Part shown: positions 44,401 through 53,931 of the stretch, piece after piece
Numbering within the stretch: position 1 is the first letter of the stretch
Layout of the letters: every line of letters starts with the position of its first letter
Source of the DNA: SCBR16-9 sp964537975
GTDB lineage: Bacteria > Hydrogenedentota > Hydrogenedentia > Hydrogenedentales > SCBR16-9
Assembly (NCBI GenBank): GCA_964537975.1
Contig: CAZIDP010000007.1
Span: forward strand, 62,001 to 126,000
Reading direction: 5' to 3'
Length of the DNA stretch: 64,000 nt
Made by a program: the position numbers and the translations under genes
The notes under the pieces: generated by a model
Database searches by the model: none
Told to the model about the DNA's origin: nothing
What the model saw: only the letters and a program-made list of their open reading frames with translations

Positions 44401-44787
44401 ATGTCTGAAAAACTCGATGCGATTATTGAAAACATTGCCGAGCTGACCGTACTTGAATTGAGTGAATTGGTCAAGGCTCTGGAAGACAAGTTTGGTGTAA
44501 CAGCTGCAGCTCCGATGGCCATGGCTGCGATGCCTGCTGGCGGCGGTGATGCTGCCGCAGAAGATGAAGGCCCCACGAATTTCAATGTAATGCTGAAAGA
44601 ACATGGTTCAAACAAGATTGCCGTGATCAAGAAGGTCAAANNNNNNNNNNTGGGCTTGAAAGAAGCCAAAGACCTGGTGGATAGCTGCCCGGCAGCAATT
44701 AAAGAGAATGTACCTGAGGATGAGGCCAACAAACTCAAAGGTGAATTGGAAGAAGCAGGCGCAGTGGTTGAGCTTGTAGGTGTATAA
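44401..44787 (+). CDS. rplL: 50S ribosomal protein L7/L12, interrupted by an assembly gap
   Basis: Starts MSEKLDAIIENIAELTVLEL with the N-terminal dimer domain, an Ala/Gly hinge (MAAMPAGGGDAAAEDEG), and the C-terminal factor-binding domain. Ten N at 44641-44650 hide the residues between VIKKVK and GLKEAKDLVDS, normally E-(V/I)-T-x-L. Compared with that family pattern one codon is missing, so the real gap is likely 13 bases; the frame holds either way. It forms the stalk with L10. Confidence 0.95.
   Translation: MSEKLDAIIENIAELTVLELSELVKALEDKFGVTAAAPMAMAAMPAGGGDAAAEDEGPTNFNVMLKEHGSNKIAVIKKVKXXXXGLKEAKDLVDSCPAAIKENVPEDEANKLKGELEEAGAVVELVGV
44641..44650. other. assembly gap (10 N)
   Basis: A run of ten N inside rplL. 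It is a scaffolding placeholder and not a biological feature. Confidence 0.99.
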
Positions 44788-44950
44788 CACCTTTCGTCTT
44801 TTACATCACTTCATTCATTGTTTTTGATAAACGTTTGTGTTGGCGGTTCAATCCGGGATAATTTCGATTGGGCCGCCAATACTACATATTGGAAACCTGA
44901 ATCCAGATGGAAATATTTGCACATCACAACACAATGAACACCCGATAATC

Positions 44951-46189
44951 GTGTCTTTACTTTTGCCAGTCTCCCCCAAAATACGCACTTCGCTCTGCAT
45001 CATGATGTTTCTCCAATACATGGTTTCAGGGTTAATTCTTCCTATCATGAGCCATTACCTGAAAAATCATTTAGGTTTTTCACCGTTTCAAGTTGGGCTG
45101 GTACTGGCAATGCTTCCGATTGCTGCTATAATTGCACCATTTATACTGGCACCTTTCGATACCTACCGAATTCGGGCCGAGCGGCATCTGGTTATTTACC
45201 AGGGAATCGCGGGCATACTTATGCTTATCTTGTCACGTCAAGATAATTTTTATGTTTTCTTATTGCTCTACTTGCTCTATGGCATCGTATTTATGCCCAC
45301 CTTTTCACTGACCAATACCGTAGCATTCAGCCATCTGGCCGATGCGGAACGTGATTTTGGCAAGATACGTATGTGGGGGCCAATCAGTTGGGTTTTTGTC
45401 GGTTGGGCCTTCAGTATGCTGTGGTTACACGGCAGCCCGGAAGAAGCTGCCAGCCGTCTTGGGCATGCCCTGGTCTTTTCCAGTTTGTGCTCTTTTGCTT
45501 TGGCTGCTTTCGCCCTGACACTTCCCAAATCACCTGATCTAAAAATCCAGAAAGACACCGTATCTACACAATGGCGACATCTCAGGTTATTTCACGCGCC
45601 TGATTTGGTATTGTTGAGTATACTAACCTTTGTAAATGGTATTGTCCACCAATTCTATTATTATGGTATGGGGCCCTTTTTAAGCCAATTAGGTTTCAGT
45701 GATCGTTACATCATGCCAACAATGAGCCTGGGACAACTCGGTGAAGTTTTTATGTTGGCATCTTTGGGTTATTTCATGACTCGGTTTGGTGTGAAGTGGA
45801 CGCTGGTTATCGGCTCTTTTGCGCAAGCTGCCCGTTGTGTAGCATTTGCTACCGGCTCCATTCCACTTACCTTGTTGTGTATACCCAGTCATGGCATATG
45901 TTATGCCTTTTTCTTTACGGTAGGGTATATCTATGTCGACAGGCAAAGTCCCCTTTCCGAAAGGAGCAAGGCGCAACAATTTTTCAACATACTCATATTG
46001 GGATTGGGTAGTTTATTCGGGAATCTTGGTGCAGGTAAAACCGCAGAAATTTTCATGCACTCAGGAACGACTGAAATTAACTTCACCGCATTCTGGCTGG
46101 TACCGGCGATTCTTGGTTTCATCATAACGTTCATGCTGGCATTGTTCTTCAGAGAAGCTCGTTCTCCGAAAACTTTCGTTTCCGAGTAA
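44951..46189 (+). CDS. MFS transporter, nucleoside/sugar permease-like
   Basis: 412 residues if it starts at the GTG at 44951. The frame is open back to a GTG at 44837 but that part is not protein-like. An ATG at 45002 is another choice. No good ribosome binding site decides between them. Twelve membrane segments are visible; SLCIMMFLQYMVSGLILPIM is the first, as in the NupG/MFS_1-like group. It probably imports a nucleoside or sugar. It lies 160 bases past rplL on the same strand. Confidence 0.78.
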   Translation: MSLLLPVSPKIRTSLCIMMFLQYMVSGLILPIMSHYLKNHLGFSPFQVGLVLAMLPIAAIIAPFILAPFDTYRIRAERHLVIYQGIAGILMLILSRQDNFYVFLLLYLLYGIVFMPTFSLTNTVAFSHLADAERDFGKIRMWGPISWVFVGWAFSMLWLHGSPEEAASRLGHALVFSSLCSFALAAFALTLPKSPDLKIQKDTVSTQWRHLRLFHAPDLVLLSILTFVNGIVHQFYYYGMGPFLSQLGFSDRYIMPTMSLGQLGEVFMLASLGYFMTRFGVKWTLVIGSFAQAARCVAFATGSIPLTLLCIPSHGICYAFFFTVGYIYVDRQSPLSERSKAQQFFNILILGLGSLFGNLGAGKTAEIFMHSGTTEINFTAFWLVPAILGFIITFMLALFFREARSPKTFVSE

Positions 46190-46383
46190 ATATACCGGGT
46201 ATGCTGAAACCAGACTGCCCTGATTATCCTCCTCAAGATAATATGATTACATTCCTGGCATAAAAGCAGAAGAGTAACCGCTCTTCATCATTCCATTCGG
46301 GTACCCACAGGCTGAATGATTTACTGAAGTTGTACGTCCTTTTACCCTGCTACACCCATCAATGTGCAGGAATTGTCCACAGA

Positions 46384-47832
46384 TCAACCAAATGCTTCCC
46401 GGGCAGCCGAAGAATGTCGCGACAGATATTCTTCCAGCATGGCTTCGCCTGTTTCGGCGTCTATACCAAGAATTGCCATTGGCACTTCATAGGGTTTAAA
46501 CAACTCGGGGTAATCGTCTGGCACTATATTTCTGGCTTGTAACATAACATCAGCCAGGCATACTACTGCGGCGTGAATTTTCGAGTTGGGCGCGTTCTGT
46601 GGCTGATGATGGAAACGGATAGATTCTGTAATTTCAACCGGCAGCCCCCAGTGATTTGCCAGTTCATAACCGGCTTCTGTATGGGAAAGACTCAACAAAT
46701 CTTCTTCGGCTGCCACACGGTCCAACCCCGTCAATGCCGGGTCTATTTGAGCACAGCGAAGTGGGGCTATTTCCCATAAAGCAGCAATACCAATATCGTG
46801 CAACAATCCCGCAGAGAAAATACCAACCAATTGACGCCGCCCGGAGGCCTTGGCAACTATTCGGGAAGCAATGGCAGAACAGACTGAGTCAAACCAAAAA
46901 CTCTGATAATCGAAATGCTTCCATTTCTGCAACAAATCAGCAACCGCAGCCGAAAGTACAATGGAGTAGATTTCGTGTAGTCCCAACAGGGCCACAGCAT
47001 GGTTCAGATCATGTATCCGATGAACAAACCCATACGCAGCAGAATTGGCAACTCCCAACACCTTGGCTGCAATAGGGGGGTCCAGTGTTATAATGTCAAC
47101 AGCCGCATTGATTGAACTGTTGGGGTTCTGCATTGCATTCCGCACCTGCTCCACCGTTTCGGGCAAGACTGGCAATGATTTGATTTCACGAATCAACTGC
47201 GGAACATGCAATAACCGAAGCGGTTGACGCAAACCATCAATATCAAGCGCAGAATGCGCTGATGTTTCAGTCACTGGCGCTTCTGTTATTATATTCGGAG
47301 TTGTCTTAGATTCGTAATAGCGTTGAATCGCCGCATGCACATCTGTCGCACGACAAAATACAGTCTTCACGTTACAGCCGGTATAATTTTCAACCTCTTC
47401 AATAGCTTCTGGTTTTATGGTGTATAAACACCCTATCATTAACACCTTGCCTACCAGATCAATGGGTAAAATTTGATGTTCGATAGCTATGGAAGCCGGA
47501 ATGATGTTTATTATGGCGGGACTTATCTCAAAGCAGGTGATGTCAGAATTGATGACGCCCGGATGATCAATCAAAAAATCCAGTAAGGTGTCCGGGGTCA
47601 GATACTCCAAAACGAACAAAGCTTCAATCAGATCGTCTTCCATTTTTGATTGCAGGGTAATAGCCTCGTCAAGCTGACTCTTAGTCAGGAGATTAGCCTC
47701 TAGCAGCATATAAACCACACGAAGCTGCATTTCTTTGCGCTTTTCCAAATCGGCATCACGAATAATAGCCAATCGCATGTCATTTTCACTGGAAGTACTA
47801 TTATTGTTTGGACTGGATTGATCATGCGTCAT
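46384..47832 (-). CDS. HDOD-domain signalling protein with GspE N-terminal domain
   Basis: 482 residues from the ATG at 47832; AGGAG is eight bases before. Residues about 40-185 form a GspE/MshE N-terminal (MshEN-type) domain: LLTKSQLDEAITLQ, IIPASIAIEHQILPIDLVGK and a final ATDVHAAIQRYY. The HDOD domain covers about 215-420: IKSLPVLPETVEQVRNAMQN and VLGVANSAAYGFVHRIHDLN. The HD pair appears in FSAGLLHDIGIAAL. MshEN domains can bind cyclic di-GMP in other proteins. The protein probably joins second-messenger sensing to motility or pilus control; this is inference. Confidence 0.88.
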   Translation of the reverse strand: MTHDQSSPNNNSTSSENDMRLAIIRDADLEKRKEMQLRVVYMLLEANLLTKSQLDEAITLQSKMEDDLIEALFVLEYLTPDTLLDFLIDHPGVINSDITCFEISPAIINIIPASIAIEHQILPIDLVGKVLMIGCLYTIKPEAIEEVENYTGCNVKTVFCRATDVHAAIQRYYESKTTPNIITEAPVTETSAHSALDIDGLRQPLRLLHVPQLIREIKSLPVLPETVEQVRNAMQNPNSSINAAVDIITLDPPIAAKVLGVANSAAYGFVHRIHDLNHAVALLGLHEIYSIVLSAAVADLLQKWKHFDYQSFWFDSVCSAIASRIVAKASGRRQLVGIFSAGLLHDIGIAALWEIAPLRCAQIDPALTGLDRVAAEEDLLSLSHTEAGYELANHWGLPVEITESIRFHHQPQNAPNSKIHAAVVCLADVMLQARNIVPDDYPELFKPYEVPMAILGIDAETGEAMLEEYLSRHSSAAREAFG

Positions 47833-48084
47833 ATTGCGCCGCTCCTGTTTGAAAAGCAATTATGCTTTGTTTGATATGGTATCTGTTTCGCTTGGGCTGT
47901 AAGTTTACCCTGGGTCATTTGCGATCATGATTTGTTTCATCTGTGTACAAAGTACTATTTACTGAGCAACTGTAATGAATATATTAACATACTTTGGCGC
48001 AGGCGCGGCAACAGGTATACTGAATCATGACCTTTACAAAACAGGAGATAGCGTTCCAGCAACTGAGACAGGAGATGACTAATA

Positions 48085-49377
48085 TTACATATCATGCCTG
48101 TATTCAGGTCGGGCAAACAGCAATTGAACGACGCCGATATGCCGTTCAGTGAATGCTGCTTCGCAATAAGCCAGGTAATATTCCCACAACCGGGTAAACT
48201 TATCGTCGTATCCCAGGGCTTTCACCTTGTCCAGGTTCCCCAGAAAGCGTTCACGCCAGATGCGTAATGTTCTGGCATAATGATGTCCAAATTCTTCGAG
48301 CCGTACCAGGGCAAAGTCGGTATGTCGGTTCATTACATGGCACAAAGCTGTTACAGAGGGCAGACAGCCACCGGGGAATATATAGCGTTTAACATAATCG
48401 ACATAATTTTTTGAAGCTTCATATTGCTGGTCTTTAATGGTTATGGTCTGCAAGGCCATCAAGCCAGATGGCTTCAACAATTTGGAGCAGTGTGAAAAAA
48501 ATGTTGGATAATAGGCATGACCGACTGCTTCAAGCATTTCTACAGATACGATTTTGTCAAAAGTTCCCCTGATCTTCCGATAATCTTCAAATAGTATCGT
48601 AATTTTATCATCAAGACCCAAAGCTTGCACCTTTTCAAGGGTGAAATAATATTGTTCAGCAGATATAGTGGCGGTAGTTACCCTGCAACCATATGTCTGT
48701 GCAGCGTGTATGGCCAGTGCTCCCCATCCAGTGCCAATTTCCAGTAAATGATCATCGGAAGATAATTTCAGTTGACGGCAAAGTCGATCAATTTTTTCTA
48801 TGGATGCCGCTTTTAAGCTGGCGTTATCGTCATTAAAATAGGCACTGGAGTAGGCCATAGTTTCATCTAAAAATAAGGCATAAAAATCATTTCCCAAATC
48901 ATAATGCGCAGAAATATTTTTTCGGCTTCCAGTGATAGTGTTTCGATGCAGCCAGTGGAAAACTTTATTGAATGGCTCCATAAAACGTGCCCAGCCTTTG
49001 TCGATACCAAAGAAAACATCGGTGTTCATTATAAAAATACGTACCAGTTTAGCGAGGTCATCACAACTCCACCATCCTTCTATATACGCTTCGCCTGCTC
49101 CGGTGCTGCCCCCCAGGAAAACAGTCCGGTAACATCGTGTATCATGTATGTTTATCCGAGCAACAAGCGTTGCGGTAGCTGTATCCTGGCCAAAATAAAA
49201 TGTTTCATCATCATCCTGCAAAACTAACGCGCCAAGCTGTATTTGAGAAGCCAGGCGCAACACAGAGCGTCGCGTGAATCTATCAAGCCATCCATTTTCT
49301 TTATGCAAGAAAAACCATGGCTTTGTGTCGGTAATTCGTTCTTTGTCGTTTAAATCTACGATTGATTCGGATTTCAT
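48085..49377 (-). CDS. cyclopropane-fatty-acyl-phospholipid synthase-type methyltransferase
   Basis: 430 residues from the ATG at 49377, which overlaps the stop of the DUF1365 gene by ATGA. The CFA core begins at NISAHYDLGNDFYALFLDE; SAM site LEIGTGWGALAIHAA; then SVEMLEAVGHAYYPTFF and YIFPGGCLPS, RLEEFGHHYARTLRIWRERF. These are diagnostic for the CFA/MMA synthase family. It adds a methylene or methyl group from SAM to unsaturated lipid chains. It is the third gene of a coupled operon. Confidence 0.92.
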   Translation of the reverse strand: MKSESIVDLNDKERITDTKPWFFLHKENGWLDRFTRRSVLRLASQIQLGALVLQDDDETFYFGQDTATATLVARINIHDTRCYRTVFLGGSTGAGEAYIEGWWSCDDLAKLVRIFIMNTDVFFGIDKGWARFMEPFNKVFHWLHRNTITGSRKNISAHYDLGNDFYALFLDETMAYSSAYFNDDNASLKAASIEKIDRLCRQLKLSSDDHLLEIGTGWGALAIHAAQTYGCRVTTATISAEQYYFTLEKVQALGLDDKITILFEDYRKIRGTFDKIVSVEMLEAVGHAYYPTFFSHCSKLLKPSGLMALQTITIKDQQYEASKNYVDYVKRYIFPGGCLPSVTALCHVMNRHTDFALVRLEEFGHHYARTLRIWRERFLGNLDKVKALGYDDKFTRLWEYYLAYCEAAFTERHIGVVQLLFARPEYRHDM

Positions 49378-50156
49378 TTGACGTCGTGCTCCCTTGTCGT
49401 CGCAGATGTGCCGGGGTGTGGACAGTAGGGTATCTTTTTCCACCAGAGTCTCAACGCTTCAAAATATATGGCAAACAACACTTTCATTGTCATAAATGGA
49501 AATAAAAACAACATACTGTTCAATGATGCCGTTGTGATCGCTTTGCGTTTCATCATCAATGTTGCATCAAATATTTTCAAGTTATGTTCAATATTTTCAA
49601 GATGAACAACCAAACTGTTACCCGGCTTATTCATAATGCCCTGGTAGTTCATTTCCATTGCCATAAAAGGCGAGACATGAAACACTTTGCTGAAATTCAG
49701 TTTCAGCGATGTTCGGTTGGCATCATTTTCGGAGATTTGTTCTATGTATACATGCTGCTCATTCCAGGGCGTGTTATGCACCTCCAATAATACTGTTTCA
49801 ATCTGGGTGCCATCCTGAGAAAAGCAATAATAAAAACTAACCGGGTTTATCACAAAACCAAAATAACGCAAGTGTGTCAAAAGTCGAATTGGGCCTGCTG
49901 GACGAATTTTAGTATGTTTTTCCACTGCATCTCGCACTGCTTCTGATAAAGGTTGCTTTGGGTCTCCCAGATGGTCTTCCCGCCGAAAGCGCGCCAGCGC
50001 AATACGGTCTTTGGACCATAACCACCGACCATGAAAAATGGTGTCCAGTTCATCCAAATCGAGATACATCATAAACAATGAGTAATTGAAAACATGGGAT
50101 CGAGGCAGGTAACGACGGTGTCGAACTTCACCGGTATAAATGCAACTCTGCATCAT
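49374..50156 (-). CDS. DUF1365 family protein
   Basis: 260 residues. SCIYTGEVRHRRYLPRSHVF is the typical N-terminus; LTHLRYFGFVINPVSFYYCF and LLEVHNTPWNEQHVY are the family blocks. Its biochemical role is unresolved. It almost always lies between the FAD oxidoreductase and a CFA-type synthase, as here, overlapping both neighbours by four bases. It probably takes part in the same lipid modification. Confidence 0.92.
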   Translation of the reverse strand: MMQSCIYTGEVRHRRYLPRSHVFNYSLFMMYLDLDELDTIFHGRWLWSKDRIALARFRREDHLGDPKQPLSEAVRDAVEKHTKIRPAGPIRLLTHLRYFGFVINPVSFYYCFSQDGTQIETVLLEVHNTPWNEQHVYIEQISENDANRTSLKLNFSKVFHVSPFMAMEMNYQGIMNKPGNSLVVHLENIEHNLKIFDATLMMKRKAITTASLNSMLFLFPFMTMKVLFAIYFEALRLWWKKIPYCPHPGTSATTREHDVK

Positions 50157-51403
50157 GGCCAGTCCTTACCGAAAGCCTTGGCTACCTCCAGCGCGCTTTT
50201 AACGCCGTCTTCATGAAAGCCATATCCCCAATAGGCACCACAATAATGGGTGTTGTTTACCCCAGATATTTCAGCATGACGCTTTTGGGCTGTTACACCA
50301 GCTATTGAATATACGGGATGTGCATATTGAAACTGCCCCAATATGGCGTCCGGTTTTACTTTGTTGTTTTGATTTAATGTGACACAAAAGGTCACTGGCG
50401 CATCAACACCTTGAAGAATATTCATGTTGTAGGTTACTGTTGCGCGATTATTATCTGGTTCTTTATCTACCAGGTAGTTCCAACTTGACCAAGCCAGGTG
50501 TTTTTTGGGTAATATGCTGGAATCTGTATGTAACAACACATCATTATCCTGATATGGAATAGCGCTGAGTATCTCTTTCTCGGCTTCACTTGGGTCCAGG
50601 AGCATCTGTAAAGCCTGGTTGCTATGCACTGCCAGCACTACTTGATCATACTTATCCTCTTTGCCATCTTGACTGCAAACCCAAACTCCATCAGCATCCC
50701 GGCGTATTGAATTCACTGGCGTAGATAAACGAATCTTATGCTGGTAAGACGCTGTCAATTTCGTTATATATTCACTGGAACCACCTTTAATAACACGCCA
50801 TTGCGGTCTGTCATTGATGTTAAGCAGGCCATGGTTGTTAAAAAATGTAAGAAAATTTTGCGCAGGAAAGTCCATAACTTCAGCTGGATCAGCCGACCAT
50901 ATTGCAGAGATCATCGGAGTCAGATAGCGGTCTCTGAATGCGTCACACAATCCAGATGACGTAATCAACTCTCCAAGGGTACCGGAAAAAACACCTGTTG
51001 CCAGCAGTGCCTTTGCTTTCCGATTGAATCGCACTATATCGTAAATCATGCGCCAGTGAGATGGGTTAAGAAGGTTACGACGTTGGGCAAACAGCGTATT
51101 TATTGAAGTACCGGCATATTCGATATTACTCACATTGCACCGGACACTAAAGCTCATTTCTGTAGGACGGGACTCGACCCCAAGTTGGTCCATAAGCCGG
51201 ATAAAATTTGGATACGTCCAATCATTGAACACGATAAACCCGGTATCTATGTTGTACGTCGCATCATCAACTGTGACCGGAACCGTGTGGGTGTGACCAC
51301 CAATATAATCGCTGGCTTCATAAACGGTCAGCGTGTGTTCCGGTTGCAATAAATATGCGATCGTCATACCGGATATGCCTGTACCAATTACAGCAATGTG
51401 CAT
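50153..51403 (-). CDS. FAD-dependent amine-oxidase-like oxidoreductase (COG2907)
   Basis: 416 residues. IAVIGTGISGMTIAYLL is the FAD-binding Rossmann motif; EASDYIGGHTHTVPV follows. GFIVFNDWTYPNFIRLMDQL and the C-terminal NTHYCGAYWGYGFHEDGVKS are typical of COG2907. It is the first gene of the operon. Together with DUF1365 and CFA-like proteins it is associated with singlet-oxygen and furan-fatty-acid systems in proteobacteria. That link is from family knowledge, not shown here. Confidence 0.92.
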   Translation of the reverse strand: MHIAVIGTGISGMTIAYLLQPEHTLTVYEASDYIGGHTHTVPVTVDDATYNIDTGFIVFNDWTYPNFIRLMDQLGVESRPTEMSFSVRCNVSNIEYAGTSINTLFAQRRNLLNPSHWRMIYDIVRFNRKAKALLATGVFSGTLGELITSSGLCDAFRDRYLTPMISAIWSADPAEVMDFPAQNFLTFFNNHGLLNINDRPQWRVIKGGSSEYITKLTASYQHKIRLSTPVNSIRRDADGVWVCSQDGKEDKYDQVVLAVHSNQALQMLLDPSEAEKEILSAIPYQDNDVLLHTDSSILPKKHLAWSSWNYLVDKEPDNNRATVTYNMNILQGVDAPVTFCVTLNQNNKVKPDAILGQFQYAHPVYSIAGVTAQKRHAEISGVNNTHYCGAYWGYGFHEDGVKSALEVAKAFGKDWP

Positions 51404-51582
51404 TTTAGTTTTTCCGTGAAAGTAATATGAAAAACATTCATACCAAGTCCAATTAGTAAAGAATTGCGCCTGGTTAGTCTTGGATTAATGTTGCACCGTA
51501 ATGTTCCATTGGCTAGATATTACCATGCTGTCTATTATTTGTCAAGTTTATGTCTATAATGTTTGCAGATATGTGCCCTTGT
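51404..51582. other. intergenic region upstream of the FAD/DUF1365/CFA operon
   Basis: First part of a 305-base gap. It must hold the operon's promoter, but I see no clear -35/-10 pair. Confidence 0.4.
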
Positions 51583-51619
51583 AAAATGTGCTGGAACAAC
51601 CTCAGGCTGCTCCAGCACA
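51583..51619 (-). terminator. hairpin terminator after the VCBS-repeat gene
   Basis: On the minus strand TGTGCTGGA pairs perfectly with TCCAGCACA around a GC-rich inner stem, then TTTTAC. The U-tract is short. It ends the transcript of the gene at 51709. Confidence 0.6.
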
Positions 51620-51708
51620 AAATCAATAAAACTTTAACGCAGACACCGTACTGAAGAAGATACCTGCTCCGCGGCAAATCGGCTATAGTCTAAATACAAA
51701 TCTGGTTC

Positions 51709-52791
51709 TTAACCTTCGTTATACAAAATGTACAACCCATCTTTTCCAGGTGCTACAATATCGAGCATCCCATTTCCAGAGAGGTCTACCATCGCAAAAT
51801 ATATCCCGAGCCCGGTGGTTTCGCGCAATGGGCCATAGGAAATTACCTGCTTTACGAAATGGTCCCCATTCCACTTGAAATAATAGCATCCATAATCATC
51901 GCGTGCGCCGGGGTCCATGCCGCAATGAGCACGATACCGTTTTCCCGTTACGAGTTCACAGACACCATCATTATCAATGTCAATCCACTGTAGATCATGG
52001 TACTGAGAATTCCAGGGGTCCATCGGATGCTCTTTCCAGGTGCGTGTACCGTCTGCTGCTTTTTGCTGTTCCCACCAGCTCAAGCCATATTCATGACCAC
52101 CACCTACAATTAGATCGTTCAATCCGTCACCATTGACATCGACGACGAGGATTGGCACACTGGCCGACGGAAACAACTTGAATTCCGGATGCCAGGTCCA
52201 CGAACCTTGCAATGGGTCTTCCGGTGCTTCAAGCCAGCCATGATTCAATATTAGGTCCATGCGGCCATTGCCATTGATGTCTCCGGCACCAAGCCCGTGA
52301 CCTTGTGGGCCTTCAAAAACTTTGTGTGCGGAAAACTTGCCGGTTCCTTTTCCCTGAGAATCCGTAATGAGTTTGTAGATTACCAATGGAGCGCCGGGTG
52401 TATTGGGTACGATTTCCAGCATGCCGTCCCCATCCATATCCCAGGCACGGGTGGTTTCCACGTTTCCAGTTTCAGCAATGATGTGTTCCGGCCATTCTTT
52501 TTCTGGATCACCTGGATTCTCACGCCAGCGGATAGAATTGCCCCACCAGCCCCCTGTGATAAAATCCAACCGTCCATTTCCGTTGATGTCCATGGGTATG
52601 GTTGAAAAGTCGTCGTAGTACTCTCCTTCAGTTTTGATGGTGCCTATACGGTGACGCTTTTTAAAATCAGGACCTTCATACCACCATTCCCCAGACACAA
52701 TATCCAGAATGCCATTATTGTTGACATCAAACACACCGACCGATTCATATCGTTCGTCGGCGATTAATACTTTTCTAAATTTCAATGACAT
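51709..52791 (-). CDS. FG-GAP/VCBS-repeat protein
   Basis: 360 residues; AAGGA lies ten bases before the ATG. At least six repeats of the pattern D-(I/V)-(N/D)-x-(N/D)-G-x-x-D/E are visible (VFDVNNNGILDIVSGEWW, MDINGNGRLDFITGGWW, GDINGNGRMDLILNHGW, VDVNGDGLNDLIVGGG). Each is a calcium-binding-type loop of a beta-propeller. There is no signal peptide, unusual for such proteins. It follows the Gfo/Idh/MocA gene by 75 bases and may be co-transcribed. Function unknown. Confidence 0.85.
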   Translation of the reverse strand: MSLKFRKVLIADERYESVGVFDVNNNGILDIVSGEWWYEGPDFKKRHRIGTIKTEGEYYDDFSTIPMDINGNGRLDFITGGWWGNSIRWRENPGDPEKEWPEHIIAETGNVETTRAWDMDGDGMLEIVPNTPGAPLVIYKLITDSQGKGTGKFSAHKVFEGPQGHGLGAGDINGNGRMDLILNHGWLEAPEDPLQGSWTWHPEFKLFPSASVPILVVDVNGDGLNDLIVGGGHEYGLSWWEQQKAADGTRTWKEHPMDPWNSQYHDLQWIDIDNDGVCELVTGKRYRAHCGMDPGARDDYGCYYFKWNGDHFVKQVISYGPLRETTGLGIYFAMVDLSGNGMLDIVAPGKDGLYILYNEG

Positions 52792-52866
52792 AGCATCAGA
52801 ATCCTTATCGTTTTCACAATCGAATTTAAAAATTATATAATCAAAATTTATACCGTAATTGTCGTA

Positions 52867-53931
52867 TTACTTGCCTCTGAGTTTACGGATATATTCACGT
52901 GCTACTTTCAAGTCTTCCATTGCTTCAGGCGCAGTAGTCATCGGTGGGCGTTCACCACGAATTGCGGCAATAAAATTTGAAGCTTGTTGTTGCATCGCGT
53001 GTACCCAGGGCATTTGTGGAAACTCTGTCACAGGTGTTTTGCCTTCACCGGGATCACGAAGTATCTCCACTTTTCCTGGCTGATTCCGAACCATCGGCGC
53101 GGGAAGCGAAACCTTGACATAACCACGTTCAAATGCGACAAGCACAGACTCCTGCCAGTCAACCGTTGTTTGGTATGGTGACATCTCAATGGCACAGGTG
53201 ACGCCACTTTCACTCTGCCCTGCCAGCAGCACGCCGCCCGGGTCTGCAAAGGTTACCTTGTACGACTCTCCCAGAAAGTAATGCAGCAGGTTGACCTGGT
53301 GAATGTAATAATTGACGAAAGTCCAGAATTCAGTATTGGTTTCCTTGTCCATATCGGTTGGTGGCGCTTCAAACTCAAAGGTGCCATCAACCCGATCACC
53401 TTCATCAATCAGATCAAGAAAACCATTGGCGACCCAGTCGCCTGCTGGCATTAGGATGCGGATATAGGTCATCTTGCCCAATTCACCCGAGGACTTGAGA
53501 CGCTCCACTTCCGCCTTGGCGTACATAGACGCCGGATCACTTCTTTTATGGTAGCCTACCATTACCCAGGCTGCTGAATCTTGCAACACCTGGAGAATTT
53601 TTTTCCCTGAATCCAAGGTGCTGGACAGGGGCTTTTCAATAAAAATGGGTTTTCCAGACTGGATTAATTCTGGTAATAGGATGCCATGCCGGGTGAATGG
53701 TTGTGAAGCCACAATGCCATCCAGTTCTTCATTTGCAAGCATTTCCTGGTGGCTGGTATACACCTTTGGAACGCCATACCGCTGAGCCACTTTTGCTGCG
53801 GTTTTTTCGCGTACCTCTGCAATTGCTGCTACCTTACAATCGGGCAACACAGCATAGTTTCTCAAATGGGCACACTGACCCATTCCTCCTACGCCAACGA
53901 ATCCAATACGAACACACTTCTTCTCAGCCAT
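52867..53931 (-). CDS. Gfo/Idh/MocA family oxidoreductase
   Basis: 354 residues; AAAGGG lies before the ATG. Rossmann motif GFVGVGGMGQCAHLRNYAVL, then IAEVREKTAAKVAQRYGVP and the EKP catalytic motif in PIFIEKPLSST. The C-terminal alpha/beta domain covers the rest. These are NAD(P)-dependent sugar or inositol dehydrogenases. The substrate is unknown. It forms a unit with the VCBS-repeat gene downstream. Confidence 0.92.
   Translation of the reverse strand: MAEKKCVRIGFVGVGGMGQCAHLRNYAVLPDCKVAAIAEVREKTAAKVAQRYGVPKVYTSHQEMLANEELDGIVASQPFTRHGILLPELIQSGKPIFIEKPLSSTLDSGKKILQVLQDSAAWVMVGYHKRSDPASMYAKAEVERLKSSGELGKMTYIRILMPAGDWVANGFLDLIDEGDRVDGTFEFEAPPTDMDKETNTEFWTFVNYYIHQVNLLHYFLGESYKVTFADPGGVLLAGQSESGVTCAIEMSPYQTTVDWQESVLVAFERGYVKVSLPAPMVRNQPGKVEILRDPGEGKTPVTEFPQMPWVHAMQQQASNFIAAIRGERPPMTTAPEAMEDLKVAREYIRKLRGK

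Noticed and set aside
44837..44950. N-terminal extension of the MFS transporter
   Set aside because: The GTG at 44837 has no ribosome binding site and the extra 38 residues are not like a membrane-protein N-terminus.
48027..48155. 42-codon frame starting MTFTKQEIAFQQLRQEM
   Set aside because: No ribosome binding site and it runs antisense into the end of the cyclopropane-synthase gene.
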